The notes beneath the pieces were generated by a model, which worked only from the letters and a program-made list of their open reading frames with translations, searched no databases and had not been told where the DNA came from. From positions 124,001-188,000 of the forward strand of contig NZ_FOWW01000003.1 of NCBI RefSeq assembly GCF_900115565.1: a DNA stretch of 64,000 nucleotides, in the 5' to 3' direction. The stretch comes from Amycolatopsis arida. GTDB taxonomy: Bacteria; Actinomycetota; Actinomycetes; Mycobacteriales; Pseudonocardiaceae. Every line of letters begins with the position of its first letter. Within the stretch, counting starts at the first letter, position 1. Made by a program: the position numbers and the translations under genes. Positions 16,594 through 25,278 of this stretch are shown here, piece by piece.

Positions 16594-17064
16594 TCACCCC
16601 TCGGGATTAGCCCGATGCGAACCGAAGAACTCCGCCAGCAGCGCGGCACACTCGTCGGCGAGCATCCCGCCGCGCACCTCCGGCCGGTGGTTCAGCCTGC
16701 GGTCCCGCACGACGTCCCACAGCGACCCCACCGCCCCGGTCCGCGGCTCCCACACCCCGAACACCACCTTCGCCACCCGCGCGAGCACCAGCGCGCCGGC
16801 GCACATGGTGCACGGCTCCACGGTCACCGCCAGGGTGCAGCCCTCCAGCCGCCACCCGTCGCCGTACGCCCGAGCGGCCGCCCGGAGCGCGAGAACCTCC
16901 GCGTGCGCCGTGGGGTCGGCGAGCTCCTCGCGGGCGTTGTGCGCGCTGGCCAGCGGCGCCCCGTCCGGGGCGAACACCACGGCGCCGATCGGCACGTCGG
17001 CCGTGCCCCGCGCGGCCCGGGCGGCGGCGATGGCGGCCCGCACGGCAGCCTCGTCGCTGACCAT
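16594..17064 (-). CDS. tadA: tRNA adenosine(34) deaminase
   Basis: 156 residues from ATG 17064. Zinc-dependent cytidine/adenosine deaminase fold: HAE at 54-56 (zinc His and catalytic Glu) and PCTMC with Cys85 and Cys88. The region GALVLARVAKVVFGVWEPRTGAVGSLWDVV... is characteristic of TadA rather than free-base deaminases. Converts A34 to inosine in tRNA-Arg(ACG), an essential decoding step. Starts 4 bp after the stop of the gene upstream, so they form a two-gene operon. C-terminus is normal length. Confidence 0.93.
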   Translation of the reverse strand: MVSDEAAVRAAIAAARAARGTADVPIGAVVFAPDGAPLASAHNAREELADPTAHAEVLALRAAARAYGDGWRLEGCTLAVTVEPCTMCAGALVLARVAKVVFGVWEPRTGAVGSLWDVVRDRRLNHRPEVRGGMLADECAALLAEFFGSHRANPEG

Positions 17065-17068
17065 GCGG

Positions 17069-17551
17069 CTACAGCTCGTCCAGCAGCGCCGTGAACTCGT
17101 CGGCGAAGCCGCAGCGCTGGGCGATCATCTGCAGCTGCTCGTCCGGGTAGAGGTCCACCTCGCCGACGATCACCTCGAGCTCCCCCGCCGGCAGGCCGAG
17201 GTCGGCGAGGATCTCCAGGTCGCCCTCCGGCCACACGGTGTCGTCGTCCTCGTCGGGCGGGTCCACCCGAAGCAGGTCGAGCACGTCCGCGGCGATGTCG
17301 TAGTCGAGCGCCGCCGCCGCGTCGGACAGCAGGAGCGACACCCCGCGCGGGCTCGGCCGGACGACCACGAAGAACTCGTCGTCCACCGCGAGCAGGCCGA
17401 ACACCGCTCCCGTCGATCGGATCTTGCGTAGCTCGGTGATCGCCGCGTCCAGCTCGGCGAGCGCGGCCGGGTCCAGCGGGTTGCACCGCCACCGGCCGTC
17501 CTCCCGGACCACGGCCACTGCGAATCCCGCGATCGGCTCCTTCACCGCCAT
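17069..17551 (-). CDS. TadA-associated protein
   Basis: 160 residues from ATG 17551. Matches the actinobacterial family annotated as tRNA adenosine deaminase-associated protein: N-terminal sheet (GFAVAVVREDGRWRCNPLD), VFGLLAVDDEFFVVVRPSPRGVSLLLSDA, then an acidic linker (DPPDEDDDTVWPEGDLEILADLGL) and a helical end. It precedes tadA by 4 bp and is co-transcribed. Biochemical role unknown; a TadA partner or regulator is inferred from the fixed neighbourhood. No catalytic motif is evident. Confidence 0.85.
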   Translation of the reverse strand: MAVKEPIAGFAVAVVREDGRWRCNPLDPAALAELDAAITELRKIRSTGAVFGLLAVDDEFFVVVRPSPRGVSLLLSDAAAALDYDIAADVLDLLRVDPPDEDDDTVWPEGDLEILADLGLPAGELEVIVGEVDLYPDEQLQMIAQRCGFADEFTALLDEL

Positions 17552-17628
17552 GCGCACACCGTATTCCGCCGGGCGGTGGAAAGCACGCGCAGTCCCCTCT
17601 CGGGCCGCCAAGGTGTCACCATCGAGCC

Positions 17629-18873
17629 ATGGAACCCACCGAGCTGCCATCGCTGCGACCAGCCCCGCCGCGTTCCGACATCCGCTTCGCCGACCTGCTG
17701 GACCAGGCGCGGGCACTGCAGCCGAGGACGGTCGCGCTGCGCCGGGACATCCACCGGCATCCCGAGCAGGGCCTGGATCTGCCGCGCACCCAGGCGGCCG
17801 TGCTCACCGTGCTGGACGAGCTGCCGGTGGAGATCCGCCGCGGCCACTCGGTGGGCTCGGTCACCGCGGTGCTGCGGGGCGCGCTGCCCGGGCCGGCGGT
17901 GCTGCTCCGGGGCGACATGGACGCCCTGCCACTCACCGAGGACACCGGGTTGGAGTACGCCTCCGCCGTCGACGGCACGATGCACGCGTGTGGGCACGAC
18001 CTCCACGTCGCGATGCTCGCCTCCGCGGCGAGGCTGCTCGCCGAGCGCGCCGACGAGCTCGCCGGGTCGGTGGTGTTCATGTTCCAGCCGGGCGAGGAGG
18101 GCTACCACGGCGCGCGGCACATGCTCCACGAGGGCGTGCTGGACGCCGCCGGTGAGCGGGTGCGCCAAGCGTTCGCGCTGCACGTCGACGCCAAGTCGCC
18201 GAGCGGGCTGGTCGCGACCCGGCGGGGCCCGATCATGGCGTCGGCGGACCGGTTCACCGTGTGGGTCACCGGCAAGGGCGGGCACGGCTCGGCGCCGCAC
18301 GACGCGATCGACCCGGTGCCCGCGGCGGCGGAGCTGGTGGGGGCGTTGCAGGCGCTGGTCACCCGTCGGATCAGCGTGTTCGAGCCGACGGTGCTGTCGG
18401 TGACCAGGATCTCCACCGGCACCACCAGCAACATCATCCCGGAGACCGCCGAGCTCGAGGGGACCGTACGGACGCTGTCGGAGAGCACCAGGGCGTTCGT
18501 TCGGGAGGAGCTGCCGAAGGTGTGCGAGCACGTCGGCGCGGCGCACGGCTGCCGGGTCGCCGTCGAGATCGAGCCGGGCTATCCGGTGACGGTGAACGAC
18601 GCCGCGACCGCAGACCAGGTACTGGCGCTGGCCGCGGACGTGCTCGGCGCGGAGCACTCGGCGCCGATGGTCGACCCGGTGATGGGCGCCGAGGACTTCT
18701 CCTACGTGTTGCAGCGAGTACCGGGGGCGTTCGCGTTCCTCGGCGCGTGCCCGCCCGGCGTCGACCCGGCGGAGGCGGCGGCCAACCACTCGAACCGGGT
18801 GCTCTTCGACGAGGCGGCGATGGCGCACGGCGTCGCGCTGTACGCGGCGTTCGCGCTGGCCGCGCTGCGTTGA
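17629..18873 (+). CDS. M20-family metallo-amidohydrolase
   Basis: 414 residues from ATG 17629. Metal and catalytic motifs of M20D amidohydrolases: GDMDALPLTE, HACGHDLHVAML, QPGEEGYHGARHML and the distal ligand VMGAEDFSYV. A dimerisation/lid domain lies at ~195-305 (GKGGHGSAPHDAIDPV). Relatives hydrolyse N-acyl amino acids, hippurate or auxin conjugates; the true substrate cannot be told. Divergent from the tadA operon with a 77-bp gap, so promoters probably lie back to back there. Confidence 0.88.
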   Translation: MEPTELPSLRPAPPRSDIRFADLLDQARALQPRTVALRRDIHRHPEQGLDLPRTQAAVLTVLDELPVEIRRGHSVGSVTAVLRGALPGPAVLLRGDMDALPLTEDTGLEYASAVDGTMHACGHDLHVAMLASAARLLAERADELAGSVVFMFQPGEEGYHGARHMLHEGVLDAAGERVRQAFALHVDAKSPSGLVATRRGPIMASADRFTVWVTGKGGHGSAPHDAIDPVPAAAELVGALQALVTRRISVFEPTVLSVTRISTGTTSNIIPETAELEGTVRTLSESTRAFVREELPKVCEHVGAAHGCRVAVEIEPGYPVTVNDAATADQVLALAADVLGAEHSAPMVDPVMGAEDFSYVLQRVPGAFAFLGACPPGVDPAEAAANHSNRVLFDEAAMAHGVALYAAFALAALR

Positions 18874-18991
18874 TCCCGCGTTGCTCCAGCATTGATCCCG
18901 CGTTGATCCCGCCCTGAGCACGGGCGCGATGTGCCGGCCGTGCTCGGCCGGCGGCTCGGTGTGACCGGTTCTGTCGGCCGGGTAGGGCAGG

Positions 18992-19975
18992 ATGTCCGAC
19001 GTGCGAGCGATGTGCGTGATCGGACTCGGATTGATCGGCGGCTCCCTGCTCCGCGCGGCGAGCGCGGCGGGCCACCCGGCGTGGGCGGCCTCCGCGTCCA
19101 CGCCGGACGCCGAGGCGGCCGCCGCGGACGGCTTCGACGCGGGCACCGACGTCACCGGCGCGCTGCGGCGAGCGGCCGACGCCGACGCGATGGTCGTGCT
19201 GGCGGTGCCGCTGACCGCGGTCGACGACGTGCTGCGCGCCGTCGCCGAGTACGCGCCGGAGTGCCTGCTCACGGACGTGACCAGCGTGAAGGGGCCGGTT
19301 CGCGACGCCGTGCGCCGGCGGGTGCCGCGGGCCCGGTTCGTCGGCGGGCACCCGATGGCGGGCACCGCGCGGTCCGGGTGGGCCGCCGGGAGCGCGGCGT
19401 TGTTCTCCGGCGCGGCCTGGGTGACCTGCGTCGAGGAGGACACCGACCTGGCGGCGTGGGCCGAGGTGGCCGCGCTGGCCCTCGCGGTGGGGGCGCACGT
19501 GGTGCCGCTGCCGGCGGACGCGCACGACGAGGCGGTGGCGCGGATCTCGCACCTGCCGCACCTGTTCGCGGCGGTGCTCGCCGGGGTGGGGGCACAGGGC
19601 GGGCCGGTGGCGGCGGCGCTGGTCGCGGGGTCGTTCACCGACGGGACGCGGGTGGCGGGCTCGCGGCCCGAGCTGCTGCGCGCGATGGTGGAGGGCAACC
19701 GGGACGCGCTGCTGCCGGTGCTGGACGAGGCGCTCGGCCGGCTCGGCGCGGCCCGCGGGTCGCTGGCGTCGACCGGTGGCCTCGCCGCGACGATCAACGC
19801 GGGGCACGAGGGTCGGCGGGCCCTCGAGGAGCTGCGCGCGGCCACCCGGGCGGGGGTGCGGGTGGACCTGACGGCGCCGGACGCCCGGCAGGGCCTGCGC
19901 GCGCTCGGCGAGCGCGGCGGCCGGCTCGTCGCGCTGGACGGGACCGTGGCCGTCGGCGAGGTGGCCCAGGCATGA
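18992..19975 (+). CDS. tyrA: Prephenate dehydrogenase
   Basis: 327 residues from ATG 18992. NAD(P)-binding CVIGLGLIGGSLLRAA (~8-23), VVLAVPLTAVDDVL, DVTSVKGPVRDAV, and the prephenate-binding GGHPMAGTARSGW, followed by the helical dimerisation domain. Catalyses oxidative decarboxylation of prephenate (or arogenate) in tyrosine synthesis. No ACT domain, so feedback control would have to be intrinsic. The 118 bp before it hold three TTGATCCCGC words. It is convergent with the acetyltransferase with only 24 bp between stops. Confidence 0.9.
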   Translation: MSDVRAMCVIGLGLIGGSLLRAASAAGHPAWAASASTPDAEAAAADGFDAGTDVTGALRRAADADAMVVLAVPLTAVDDVLRAVAEYAPECLLTDVTSVKGPVRDAVRRRVPRARFVGGHPMAGTARSGWAAGSAALFSGAAWVTCVEEDTDLAAWAEVAALALAVGAHVVPLPADAHDEAVARISHLPHLFAAVLAGVGAQGGPVAAALVAGSFTDGTRVAGSRPELLRAMVEGNRDALLPVLDEALGRLGAARGSLASTGGLAATINAGHEGRRALEELRAATRAGVRVDLTAPDARQGLRALGERGGRLVALDGTVAVGEVAQA

Positions 19976-19999
19976 CGCCGCTGGGGATCCTGGTCTCGC

Positions 20000-20455
20000 T
20001 CAGAGCAGGCGCGTCATGAACGCGCTGTTCGGGTCGGGCCGGTAGTCCGCGAAGGGCTCGCAGTAGCGGAATCCGAACTTCTCGTACAGCTTCCTGGCGG
20101 GCCGAAAGAACTCGGCCGAGCCGGTCTCGAGGCTCAGCCGAGCGAATCCGCGGCGCGTGGCCTCGGTGATGATGTGCTCCAGCAGCAGGGAGCCGATCCC
20201 GCTTCGCTTGCGCGCCGGCGTGGTTCGCATCGACTTCAGCTCGGCATGGCCGGCGTCCAACCGCTTGATCGCCCCGCAGCCCACCACCTCGTCCCCGTCC
20301 AGCACCGACCAGAAGGTGACCTCGGGCCGGCGGAGCGCGTCGAGGTCCAGGGCGTGCGCGCTCTCCAGTGGTGTGATGGACCGCATCTCCCGGACGTGCT
20401 CCTGGAGGAACTCGGCGATCCGCGCGCCGGACAGGTCGTCCACGACGATCTTCAT
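20000..20455 (-). CDS. GNAT-family N-acetyltransferase
   Basis: 151 residues from ATG 20455. GNAT fold: VVGCGAIKRLDAGHAELKSMRTTPARKRSGIGSLLLEHIITEAT includes the acetyl-CoA pyrophosphate loop (R-x-x-G-I-G form), and LSLETGSAEFFRPARKLYEKFGFRYCEPFADY is the usual C-terminal strand-helix. The AFMTRLL end resembles the PhnO/YiiD-like subgroup. Substrate unknown (small amine or protein N-terminus). Single gene. Confidence 0.88.
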   Translation of the reverse strand: MKIVVDDLSGARIAEFLQEHVREMRSITPLESAHALDLDALRRPEVTFWSVLDGDEVVGCGAIKRLDAGHAELKSMRTTPARKRSGIGSLLLEHIITEATRRGFARLSLETGSAEFFRPARKLYEKFGFRYCEPFADYRPDPNSAFMTRLL

Positions 20456-20551
20456 CCCGCTCCCCTCCCTCGAGGTGTCCCGGCGCCGAGGCGCGGCGCC
20501 ACTCTAGATCCCTTCCGGCCGAGGAGCACCACCTTTGTGAGCAGCACGAAG

Positions 20552-20594
20552 AGCGGCGCTCTCGCTCCTCAACGAGAGGAGCGAGAGCGCCGCT
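20552..20594 (-). terminator. Strong terminator after the antitoxin-like gene
   Basis: Perfect 19-bp stem (20552-20570 with 20576-20594), loop AACGA. It lies 33 bp beyond the stop of the minus-strand gene at 20627. No long U-run, as is common in high-GC actinobacteria. Confidence 0.8.
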
Positions 20595-20626
20595 GGTGAA
20601 CCCGAATCCACGCTCGACAGGCGGCG

Positions 20627-20884
20627 TTACCGGCCCGGGGGAGGGCCCGGCTTCGGCGGCGGCTGCTGCCCACCCCCGGGCTGGCCACCCTCGCCCTGGC
20701 CGCCCTCACCCTTGTTCAGCAAGCCCTTCGCCTTCTGCGTCGCGCTGTCGATCTTGTCCGAGTGCTGCCCGAACTTGGACTTGGCGACCTCATTGGCCTT
20801 GTCCAGGCCCTGTGTCACCTTGTCGCTGTGCTTGCTCACCGCGTCCTGCGCCTTGTTCTTCAACTTGTCGAAGTTGATGCCCAT
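20627..20884 (-). CDS. Rv0909/MT0933-type antitoxin-like protein
   Basis: 85 residues from ATG 20884 with GGAAGGAGG upstream. MGINFDKLKNKAQDAVSKHSDKVTQGLDKANEVAKSKFG and KIDSATQKAKGLLNK match the small helical family called MT0933 antitoxin in mycobacteria; the tail is a Gly/Pro/Gln-rich low-complexity extension. In M. tuberculosis the partner is the adjacent toxin Rv0910 (a SRPBCC protein); here the nearest SRPBCC gene is at 23034, beyond FUSC. The FUSC frame overlaps its first 95 bp on the same strand. Confidence 0.8.
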   Translation of the reverse strand: MGINFDKLKNKAQDAVSKHSDKVTQGLDKANEVAKSKFGQHSDKIDSATQKAKGLLNKGEGGQGEGGQPGGGQQPPPKPGPPPGR

Positions 20885-22904
20885 TTGCGCCTCCTTCCAG
20901 ACCCCGGGACTCCGCGCTCGGGGGCGCCACGCTCCCGGGTTCCCGGCTGCTCCCATCCCAACCGTGCGCGGGAGAACTCGCAACGCGAGCGTCCTCCGCC
21001 GTCACCCACCCGGGTCGCACCGCCTCGAACACTGCGTTGACCTGGTCGACCACGCCGGACAGCTGCTCCCCGCCGGGCAGCGGCACGGGCACCGGGTCGC
21101 GCTCCGCCCGCAGCGCCGCGGCGAACTCGGTGAGTGCCGCGGTCACCAGCCGCGCGTCCGCGGGGTTCGGCTCCGACGCCCCGTGCTCGACCGACACGAC
21201 CACCTCCGTCACCGCGTCGGCCACCCGCTCCAACCCGACGATCGCCGGCCACCACGCCGTCGCCTGCCGCCCCGCCGGCGACGGCTCGACCACCACCTGC
21301 TGGAACGCGGTGCGCAGGTCGGTCAGCCCGCGGTAGGCGCGGCGCCGCAGCCGCGCCCGCTCGGTTCGCTCCGCCGCGGTCCGCGCCGGCAGCAGCCCGC
21401 GGTCGACGTACCGGGCCACCGCCTCCGCCACGTCGGCCAGCCGCCCGCCGATCCGTGGCCGCCGGCTGCCCGGCCACAGCAGGTACCCGAACACCAGCAC
21501 GATCGCGCACCCGATCACCGTGTCGACCAGCCGGGCCAGCACCACCGCCCATTCGCCCTGGTTGGTCAGGTCCATCTGCACGATGATCAGGGGCGTCACG
21601 AACGCGCTGAGGATCCCGTAGTTGCGCACCTTTCCGATGGCCACGCCGGCGGCGAACACCGCGACCAGCGCCACCAGCGGCCAGCCGCGCACCCCGAGGC
21701 CCAGCACGGCCGCGCCGATCCCGACGCCGATCACCGTGCCTAGCGCGCGCAGCACGGCTCGCCCGAACACCGACCCGAAGTCGGGCTTGAGCACGATCCC
21801 GACGGTGAGCGTGATCCAGTACGACCGTTCCACCGGCAGCACCAGCCCGGCCAGCTCGGCCAGCGCCACGCACAGCGTCAGTCGCAGCGTCGCCAGCCAG
21901 GTGAGCGGCCCGGACGCCAGCGACCGGGCCCACTCCTGGAGTCGTTCGATCGCCGGCACCCGCGGCCGCCGGGCCCGCCGAGCGTCGGTGCCGATCTTCG
22001 CCAGGCCCGAGTGCAGCGCGACCAGCAGCGGGTCGTCGTCGCCCGCGGCCGGCGGGTCGGGCAGCGGTGCTCGTGCCAGCACGGCGGTGGCGACGCCGAC
22101 GAGGTGGTCGATCACGGCGGTGGGGACGCGCCGGCCGGCGTTCACCACGGCCACCCCGGCCTCGACCGCCGGTGTGGCCGCGGCCAGCAGGTTCAGCAGC
22201 TCGCGGTAGGTCGCGTCCCGGCCGGACAGCCACGACCGCGCGGTGAGCAGCCGGTCGTACGCCGTGTTCAGCGCGGTGGTGAGCTGCTGCCGCGCGGCCC
22301 GCGAGGTCTCCTCGTCCTGCGCGGAGAGCATCGCCGCGAGCTCGATGAACACGTGCGCGACGGCGGTGCGCTCCGGCGAGGTCGCCCGCACGGTCCAGCC
22401 GACCAGGGCGACCAGCAGCCCCCACACCGCGCCGGCGAGGAACGCCGGCACCGCGACGGCCGCCGGCATGCCGAGCTGGTGTTGCGCGGTCCCGAGCACG
22501 GCGAACACGATCAGCTGCAGCCCGGCAACGGACGCGTTGCTGCCCGCCGCGCTGATCAGCGCCGACACCGCGGCGACGCCCACCAGGGTGAGCACCGACC
22601 ACACCGGCGAGAACCCGGTGAGCACACCGAGCGCGAAGCCGGCCCCGGCGGCCGCGACCGCGCCACTCAGCCGGACCGCGCGGTAGTGGTACGTGCCGCC
22701 GGACTCGGCCAGCACGGTGGGCAACGCCCCGGTGGAGACCAGGGCGCCGAGGGCGAGGTTGCCGAGGCCGTAGCCGACGGCCATCGGCACGGCCAGCGCG
22801 ATCGCGGCGCGCACCGCCCTGCTCCACGGCACCGGCGCCGGCTCGCTGCGGAGCAGCTGCACCAGCCAGTGCGGGGCGGCGAGGTCACCGCGGAGCGACC
22901 GCAC
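20790..22904 (-). CDS. FUSC-family inner-membrane protein
   Basis: 704 residues from GTG 22904, preceded by GAGGAGGGG; the frame open to 23489 has no support. Two sets of transmembrane helices (about residues 25-150 and 345-475) flank soluble helical domains, the duplicated layout of FUSC/YccS/aromatic-acid exporter proteins; RSYWITLTVGIVLKPDFGSVFGRAVLRALGTVIG is the family signature. Likely exports aromatic acids or related compounds (inference). The stop lies 95 bp inside the following antitoxin-like gene, and the last ~30 residues (Gln/Gly/Arg-rich) are encoded by that gene in another frame. Confidence 0.85.
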   Translation of the reverse strand: MRSLRGDLAAPHWLVQLLRSEPAPVPWSRAVRAAIALAVPMAVGYGLGNLALGALVSTGALPTVLAESGGTYHYRAVRLSGAVAAAGAGFALGVLTGFSPVWSVLTLVGVAAVSALISAAGSNASVAGLQLIVFAVLGTAQHQLGMPAAVAVPAFLAGAVWGLLVALVGWTVRATSPERTAVAHVFIELAAMLSAQDEETSRAARQQLTTALNTAYDRLLTARSWLSGRDATYRELLNLLAAATPAVEAGVAVVNAGRRVPTAVIDHLVGVATAVLARAPLPDPPAAGDDDPLLVALHSGLAKIGTDARRARRPRVPAIERLQEWARSLASGPLTWLATLRLTLCVALAELAGLVLPVERSYWITLTVGIVLKPDFGSVFGRAVLRALGTVIGVGIGAAVLGLGVRGWPLVALVAVFAAGVAIGKVRNYGILSAFVTPLIIVQMDLTNQGEWAVVLARLVDTVIGCAIVLVFGYLLWPGSRRPRIGGRLADVAEAVARYVDRGLLPARTAAERTERARLRRRAYRGLTDLRTAFQQVVVEPSPAGRQATAWWPAIVGLERVADAVTEVVVSVEHGASEPNPADARLVTAALTEFAAALRAERDPVPVPLPGGEQLSGVVDQVNAVFEAVRPGWVTAEDARVASSPAHGWDGSSREPGSVAPPSAESRGLEGGANGHQLRQVEEQGAGRGEQAQRQGDTGPGQGQ

Positions 22905-23033
22905 GGCACCCCTCCTCGTTAACGTCGTGACACCAGGAGCCCGGCCCCACGGTCGCGCCCGACGCTCCCCACCGGTGATGGCGCGGCGGGGGCCGCCGGG
23001 GGCTGCGGGGCACGACACGGACGGAGGCCGCCG

Positions 23034-23507
23034 ATGCCGTCGAGGACATTCTCCTTCGAGGTCAACCGCGTCAGCAGCGCTCGACCGGAGACGCTGTTCC
23101 GGTTGGAGACCGACGGGGAGTTGTGGTCGAGCTGGGCGCGCCCGCTCGTCCTCCAGTCCGGGTGGGTCCGGCACGGCGACCCGCCGCCCGCCGGCGTCGG
23201 GGCGGTGCGCAGGGTCGGGCTGTGGCCGGTGCTGCTCCAGGAGCGGACCGTCGAGTACGAGCCCGACCGTCGCCACGTCTACGCCTTCACCGGCCGGATC
23301 ATCCCGGCCCGCGACTACCGCGCGGAGGCGCTGTTCACACCCAACGCCGCCGGTGGCACCGACCTCCGCTGGCGCGGCACGTTCACCGCGGCTCGGCCGC
23401 TGGTCGGCGCCGTCACGCTGCGGCTGCTGCACGCCGCGATCCGGTTCCTCTCCGCCCGGCTGGTCCGCGCCGCCGAGCGAGCCGAGCACCGCGACGCCGA
23501 CGCGTGA
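23034..23507 (+). CDS. SRPBCC-family protein
   Basis: 157 residues from ATG 23034, ACGGAGG upstream. RTFSFEVNRVSSARPETLFRLETDGELWSSWARP..., GVGAVRRVGLWPVLLQERTVEYEPDRRHVYAF and LRWRGTFTA are the helix-grip (START/Bet v1/polyketide-cyclase-like) fold that binds hydrophobic ligands. Relatives of Rv0910, the toxin paired with Rv0909, belong to this family, so a link with the antitoxin-like gene at 20627 is possible; the two are divergently placed around FUSC and not adjacent. Ligand unknown. Confidence 0.8.
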   Translation: MPSRTFSFEVNRVSSARPETLFRLETDGELWSSWARPLVLQSGWVRHGDPPPAGVGAVRRVGLWPVLLQERTVEYEPDRRHVYAFTGRIIPARDYRAEALFTPNAAGGTDLRWRGTFTAARPLVGAVTLRLLHAAIRFLSARLVRAAERAEHRDADA

Positions 23508-23536
23508 CCGGGGGCCTTGGCGGCGGCGCCCAATGC

Positions 23537-23620
23537 CACCAAGGGGCCCTCAGTGGTGCCCGGCCAACGCCGTCAAGGACCCCTTCATTGCGCTCAACGC
23601 CGAGAAGGTGGCCTTCATGG
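23537..23620. terminator. Cluster of three imperfect AAGG/CCTT hairpins
   Basis: Between convergent SRPBCC and SGNH genes: CCACCAAGG/CCCTCAGTGG (about 23537-23559), CGTCAAGG/CCTTCATTGCG (23571-23592) and GAGAAGG/CCTTCATGG (23602-23620), separated by CTCAACGCC words. Same family as the perfect hairpin at 4633. Probable bidirectional terminator array. Confidence 0.55.
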
Positions 23621-23635
23621 CACTCAACGCCACAT

Positions 23636-24364
23636 CTACCGCGCGGGCGGGGGCAGCACGCGGGCCAGGTGGTCGGCCCAGAGGCGGTAGCCCGCCGGGC
23701 CGGGGTGGAAGCCGTCGGTGGCGAACGAGCCGGGGGTGAGGAGCACCCGCGGCAGGGGAGCGTGCGCGACGCCGGGCAGGGCGACCAGCGAAGCCGCGGC
23801 CGCGTCGAGCGCGCGGGCGCGCAGGCCGAGGACGGTGCGCAGGGGTTGCGGCAGTGCCGGGAACTTGGCCAGCGGCGGCACCCCGGTGAGCACCACCGGC
23901 ACCGGGCCGAGCCGGGCCCGCAGGGTGGCGATCAGCCGGAGCAGGTCGCGCCGGTAGCGCGGCGCGGCGTGCAGCGCGACGGTGTCGTTCACGCCGAGCG
24001 CGACCACCACGACGTCCGCCGGCTCGTCGAGCGTGCCGGCCGCCAGCTCGCCGTGCAGCGCCCCGGCGGTCGCGCCGGACCGGCCGATCGCCCGCCACCG
24101 CACCGGCCGGCCGGTGCGCCGGGACAGCTCGGCGGCCAGTTGGCCGGTCAGCGCCTCGCCGTGGTCGCGGGCCCCGACGCCGGCCACCGTGGACTCCCCG
24201 ATCACCAGGAGCCGCAGGGGCGGGCCCTCGCTTCCGACCACGCCGAGGTGCGGGCCGGCGGCGTCCGGCAGCCGGGGCACCGACCGTCGCAGCCGGAGGC
24301 CCTGCGCGACCAGCGCGGGCGCGAGCGCCACGGTGGCCAGAGTCGCGACGAGTTGCCGAACCAT
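23636..24364 (-). CDS. SGNH/GDSL-family hydrolase with N-terminal membrane or signal segment
   Basis: 242 residues from ATG 24364 (GGAGGGA upstream). Residues 1-22 (MVRQLVATLATVALAPALVAQG) are a hydrophobic signal or anchor. Block I is GESTVAG (Ser nucleophile, replacing GDS), block II Gly in IGRSGATAG, block III ALGVNDTVAL (GxND) and block V DGFHPGPAGY (Asp-His). All catalytic positions are present, so it should be an active esterase/lipase or acetyl-hydrolase acting outside the membrane. Substrate unknown. Confidence 0.88.
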   Translation of the reverse strand: MVRQLVATLATVALAPALVAQGLRLRRSVPRLPDAAGPHLGVVGSEGPPLRLLVIGESTVAGVGARDHGEALTGQLAAELSRRTGRPVRWRAIGRSGATAGALHGELAAGTLDEPADVVVVALGVNDTVALHAAPRYRRDLLRLIATLRARLGPVPVVLTGVPPLAKFPALPQPLRTVLGLRARALDAAAASLVALPGVAHAPLPRVLLTPGSFATDGFHPGPAGYRLWADHLARVLPPPAR

Positions 24365-24390
24365 GCCCCGGTCCCTCCGCCGAAGTAAAT

Positions 24391-24403
24391 GTAACGTCGT
24401 TAC
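24391..24403. promoter_or_regulatory. Perfect palindrome GTAACGTCGTTAC upstream of the SGNH gene
   Basis: 13-bp palindrome 27 bp upstream of the SGNH start, in a locally AT-rich patch, size and symmetry typical of a TetR-type operator. No adjacent TetR gene, so the regulator is unknown. Confidence 0.45.
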
Positions 24404-24880
24404 CAAACTAGCCGAGAGCAGGAAGATCAGCCAGGTTCTTCAGTGGAACGACCGGCCCGACGGGCGGCCCCAGCCAGCCGCCCGACCTGTACCCGTCCAG
24501 CCCGTCATCCCGAACGGCCACCCTTGACCACCGCCACCACGGGCACAGGCCGGCGGGTCGCGGATCGCGACGTACCGGGGGACTCGTTCCTTCACCGCAA
24601 CCAGCCTCCACCGCAACCAGCTGAGCCTCCGGCGACGCCAGCGGTCACCATCCGGTTTGAGAGACCCCTCGCCGCGCTGCGCGGAGCGGATGTGCGTTGA
24701 GAGAACCTTTCGCCGCGCTGCCCGGAGCGGATGTGCGCATCCACCGACTGGCCCCCGGCCCACCCGCTACCGCTCCGCTCGACCTGAGCCCACCCCTACC
24801 GCTCGGCCTGACCCGACCCCACCCGCTACCGCTCCACCGGTGGGCAATCCTCGCCCCGAGCAAGCCCCGCCCACCCAGGG
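24404..24880. other. Gene-free stretch with short imperfect repeats
   Basis: No gene seen. GAGAGAMCCYTCGCCGCGCTG...GGAGCGGATGTGCG occurs twice (about 24659-24696 and 24698-24740), and CCCGCTACCGCTC-like words occur three times at 24765-24840. It runs into element E. Confidence 0.5.
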
Positions 24881-24990
24881 ATTCAGGGGGCGCCCCGGTT
24901 GCCAGTCTACTCGGGACTTAGGATGGCGGCGGGTGGTAAGCGCTTTCAAGCGGAAGTCGGTCCACATCGGCGTGGGGCTGTGGATAAGCG
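24880..24990 (+). repeat. Intergenic element copy E with a perfect TTATCCACA box
   Basis: CCAGTCTACTCGG at 24902-24914 matches the shared block of copies A-C. TGTGGATAA at 24979-24987 is a reversed perfect TTATCCACA DnaA box; GGTCCACA at 24959-24966 is a weaker opposed site. The middle is more diverged than in A, B and D. Confidence 0.55.
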
Positions 24991-25278
24991 CGGGCGCGGA
25001 GGAGTGGCACGGCTACTGAGCAGGGGAAACGCGGCACTACTTCGCCCGCCAGCCCGCGGCGTCGATGCGGTTACGCCACCGGCGAAATCGGGCACGCAGG
25101 CTCGTGCCGGCTACGGCACGACGTAGCCGGCACCCACCGCGACGTGGGCGGCACACGGCATCGAAGGCGGGGAACACAGCGAAGCCGACGGCCAGCACGC
25201 CAACGCGGGCGGCCGCCGCGCCGGCACCGGCAGCACTCCCGACACACCTGGCCATCATCGACGCCGGTGACCAACCAG

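Noticed and set aside
15621-16649. A 342-residue minus-strand frame through the tRNA-Ser side array
   Set aside because: Passes through degenerate tandem repeats and the csbD 3' region in another frame; low complexity.
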